Notes under the pieces: generated by a model
Databases searched by the model: none
The model's input: only the letters and a program-made list of their open reading frames with translations
Told to the model about the DNA's origin: nothing
Source of the DNA: DATCZB01 sp035513215
GTDB lineage: Bacteria > Pseudomonadota > Gammaproteobacteria > Steroidobacterales > Rariloculaceae
Assembly: GCA_035513215.1 (NCBI GenBank)
Contig: DATKCK010000051.1
Span: 1-64,000 of the forward strand
Length of the DNA: 64,000 bases
Direction of reading: 5' to 3'
Program-made: the position numbers and the translations under genes
Part shown: positions 62,064 to 64,000 of the stretch, piece after piece
How positions within the stretch are numbered: position 1 is the first letter of the stretch
Layout of the letters: the number at the start of each line of letters is the position of its first letter

Positions 62064-63053
62064 ATGAGAAGAGAGCTCGTCCTGCTGGTCTCGATCGGCG
62101 TGCTCGGCGGCGGCAGCACGCTGGGCCAGGCGCCGGGCGAGCCGAGCGCCGTTATCGATCTCGGCTGCGATCGCGACTGCCTGATCGGGTTTGCGCGCGG
62201 CTACGTTGACTCGCTCGAAGCCAGAGACCCGACGCGTGTCGCGATCTCGCGCAACGTCCGCTTCACCGAGAACAACGTCGAGATGCCGCTCGGCAACGAC
62301 GGGCTCTGGGGCACGGTCAATGCCGTCTGGGACGAGGCGCTCGAGGTGGCCGACACCGAGACCGGCAACGTCGCCTGGTTCGGTATCGTCGAGGAGCACG
62401 GCAACCCGGCCTATCTCGCGGCGCGGATCAAGGTCAGAGACCGCGAGATCATCGAGGTCGAGACCGTCGTCAACCGGCTGCCCGACATGCCGAAACCATT
62501 CGGCGATCCCGAGGCCGTCGTGCACGACCCGGCGTTCAACGAGATTCTCCCACCGGAAGAAAGGCGCTCACGCGCGCGGCTCGTCGCCGTCGCCGACGGC
62601 TATTTCAATACCGTCGAGCTCAACGACGGCGACATCTTCACGCAGTTTCACCCCGAATGCGGCCGGCTCGAGAACGGGATTCTGACGACGGGCGGGGGCA
62701 GCGGGCCGTCGAATGCGGGCTCGATGGCCGAAGGCTGCGAGCCGCAGCTGCGGCTCGGCATGTATCGCATCAACAAGCGCATCCGCGAGCGCCGTTACCC
62801 GATCGTCGATGTCGAGCGCGGCGTCGTCGTCGCGTCGGGCTTCTTCGATCACGCGAACGAGTTCGACCGCTACACGCTGACCGACGGCCGGGAAATGATG
62901 ACTGTTCTGAAGTTTCCGAATACGATTTCCCTGCTCGAAGCGTTCAAGATCCGGGACGGCAAGATCTACCGGATCGAGGCTGTATTTACCTACGTCCCTT
63001 ACTTCATGCACTCGCCGTTCACCGACGAGAACATCGAATTTCAGACACGGTGA
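62064..63053 (+). CDS. Secreted NTF2/SnoaL-like protein, first of a tandem pair
   Basis: 329 aa. Signal peptide to about 25 (VLGGGSTLGQAPG). Two repeats: CDRDCLIGFARGYVDSLEAR, FTENNVEMPLGNDGLWGTV, VAWFGIVEEHGNPAYLAARI, then VAVADGYFNTVELNDGDIFT, FHPECGRLENG and DVERGVVVASGFFDHANEF. Paralogous to 63068-63994 and 44895-45884. Immediately downstream of the quinohemoprotein gene, so a supporting role in the same pathway is plausible. Function unknown. Confidence 0.78.
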   Translation: MRRELVLLVSIGVLGGGSTLGQAPGEPSAVIDLGCDRDCLIGFARGYVDSLEARDPTRVAISRNVRFTENNVEMPLGNDGLWGTVNAVWDEALEVADTETGNVAWFGIVEEHGNPAYLAARIKVRDREIIEVETVVNRLPDMPKPFGDPEAVVHDPAFNEILPPEERRSRARLVAVADGYFNTVELNDGDIFTQFHPECGRLENGILTTGGGSGPSNAGSMAEGCEPQLRLGMYRINKRIRERRYPIVDVERGVVVASGFFDHANEFDRYTLTDGREMMTVLKFPNTISLLEAFKIRDGKIYRIEAVFTYVPYFMHSPFTDENIEFQTR

Positions 63054-63067
63054 ACGGAGTCCGCGAG

Positions 63068-63994
63068 ATGAAGCGAATCATGAAGCAGCTTGGCGCGACC
63101 ACGGCCCTTGGCGCGGCCGTATTCGCCGTGGCAGCGTCGGCGCAGTCGCCGGCCTGCGATGAGACCTGTCTCAACAACAACCTGACCGAGCGTTACCTCG
63201 AAGCGCTGCTCGCGCAGGACTGGTCGGGCCTACCGTGGGCCAATCGGGTCGGCCACACCGAGAACGACGTCGGCCTGATGATCGGCGAGGGTCTCTGGGG
63301 CACCGCGACGGCGATAGGCGAGGGGTTCACGGTTGCCGACCCATCGACCGGCAACGTGGTTTGGCTCGGCATCGTCGAGGAGCACGGGCAGGCGGCCTAT
63401 ATCGCAATCAGGCTCGCCGTCGACGGCACCGAGATCAGCGAGGTCGAGGTCGTCGCGGGGCGCGACGGCCCGCCGGCGCCTTTCGCGCCGACCGACGGCT
63501 ACCGTGTGCACCGGAGCTTCACCGAAGCGTTGCCGGCCGACCAGAGGCTGCCGCGCGAGCGCATGATCGCGCTCGTCGAGGGCTACTACAACACGATGCA
63601 GCTCAACGACGGCAAGATCTTCACCGAGATCGCTGACGACTGCAGCCGCGTGACGAACGGCCAGTCGACGACACACGGCGAAGACATCGATATCGAAGGC
63701 TGCCGGCAGCAGTTCGAGGCCGGTTGGTACCGTCCGGTTGATCGCGTCCGGTCGAGGCGTTTTCCCATCGTCGACGAGGAGCGCGGCATCGTCGTCGCGC
63801 TCGCATTTCTCGATCACGCGACCCGCTATGTCGAGTACGAAACGCTCGACGGTCGGGCGCGCAGCATTCCGCTCGAGTATCCGAACACGCACGGCGTGCT
63901 CGAGCTCTTCAAGATCGAGGGCGGCGCGATTACGCGCGTAGAAGGCGTGACGTCGTTTCAGCCGTACCTGATGCCGACGCCGTGGTTGCGCTAG
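63068..63994 (+). CDS. Secreted NTF2/SnoaL-like protein, second of the tandem pair
   Basis: 308 aa; ATG at 63068. Signal peptide to about 25 (AAVFAVAASAQ). Same layout: CDETCLNNNLTERYLEALLA, HTENDVGLMIGEGLWGTATA, VVWLGIVEEHGQAAYIAIRL, VEGYYNTMQLNDGKIFTEIA and DEERGIVVALAFLDHATRY, ending FKIEGGAITRVEGV. 14 nt after its paralogue, so a recent tandem duplication in one operon. Function unknown. Confidence 0.78.
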   Translation: MKRIMKQLGATTALGAAVFAVAASAQSPACDETCLNNNLTERYLEALLAQDWSGLPWANRVGHTENDVGLMIGEGLWGTATAIGEGFTVADPSTGNVVWLGIVEEHGQAAYIAIRLAVDGTEISEVEVVAGRDGPPAPFAPTDGYRVHRSFTEALPADQRLPRERMIALVEGYYNTMQLNDGKIFTEIADDCSRVTNGQSTTHGEDIDIEGCRQQFEAGWYRPVDRVRSRRFPIVDEERGIVVALAFLDHATRYVEYETLDGRARSIPLEYPNTHGVLELFKIEGGAITRVEGVTSFQPYLMPTPWLR

Positions 63995-64000
63995 GCCGGC

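Noticed and set aside
1..64000. tRNA, rRNA, CRISPR, riboswitch or prophage elements
   Set aside because: No cloverleaf, spaced repeats, rRNA sequence, conserved riboswitch core or phage genes recognised in the intergenic regions.

Overview
The window is about 64 kb of a GC-rich chromosome. It is densely packed with Gram-negative genes: an LdtD/MepK-type murein pair, TonB-dependent receptors, an ECF sigma factor with zinc-finger anti-sigma, a TorF-family porin, FbpABC iron transport, a periplasmic oligoendopeptidase F, Lon, CbpA/CbpM and PobA. A free-living, aerobic, heterotrophic gammaproteobacterium is the best fit. The several secreted DUF6152, W(E/D)GD-motif and NTF2-like proteins resemble those of environmental lineages such as Steroidobacterales or Woeseiales, but that placement is inference. 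No rRNA, tRNA, CRISPR array, phage or intact IS element was seen.

Layout. 1-6.4 kb: murein endopeptidase and L,D-transpeptidase, a small secreted DUF6152 protein, a porin, and an ECF sigma / anti-sigma / subtilase operon. 6.5-9.9 kb: a di-heme lipoprotein overlapping a CXXCH-bearing outer-membrane barrel, then a low-GC beta-propeller gene. 10-16.4 kb: pobA with a double OsmC protein, an FGE-like protein, a GH51 arabinofuranosidase and a large secreted protein of unknown function. 16.5-18.7 kb: a low-GC patch with a NodB-like deacetylase and a DUF707 protein. 18.7-22.5 kb: sucrose cassette (phosphorylase, MFS transporter, ROK fructokinase). 22.6-28 kb: a secreted beta-propeller protein, cardiolipin synthase and the oxidative pentose-phosphate set gnd-zwf-pgl. 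28-33.6 kb: secreted proteins, then a decayed stretch with IS91-like transposase tails, a broken PD40-repeat gene and a TPR membrane protein with an internal deletion. 33.7-42.8 kb: Fe(III) ABC transporter fbpCAB, an aldo/keto reductase, a NarL-type two-component pair and a TonB receptor. 43-48.3 kb: periplasmic PepF, an NTF2-like lipoprotein, a ZnuD-like zinc receptor and a DUF2946-like protein. 48.4-50.2 kb: a frameshifted di-heme protein. 50.3-57.6 kb: a bufferin (MNIO-modified peptide) cassette facing an ECF sigma / NrsF pair that is translationally chained to cbpA-cbpM, with lon convergent. 57.7-64 kb: a serine hydrolase, a frameshifted quinohemoprotein with an extra C-terminal propeller, and two NTF2-like paralogues.

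How they fit together. Sucrose would be imported, phosphorolysed to glucose-1-phosphate and fructose, phosphorylated, and fed to G6P dehydrogenase, lactonase and 6PG dehydrogenase. Metal handling recurs: ferric iron (fbpCAB plus a TonB receptor), zinc (ZnuD-like plus DUF2946-like) and probably copper (bufferin). The most interesting system is the bufferin cassette. Its leader contains a near-match to a SigF-type promoter, and the regulator genes form a four-gene chain of 4-nt overlaps with a DnaJ-type co-chaperone and its modulator. The second is the sigma / anti-sigma / subtilase operon, in which the anti-sigma periplasmic part resembles the protease's own N-terminal region.
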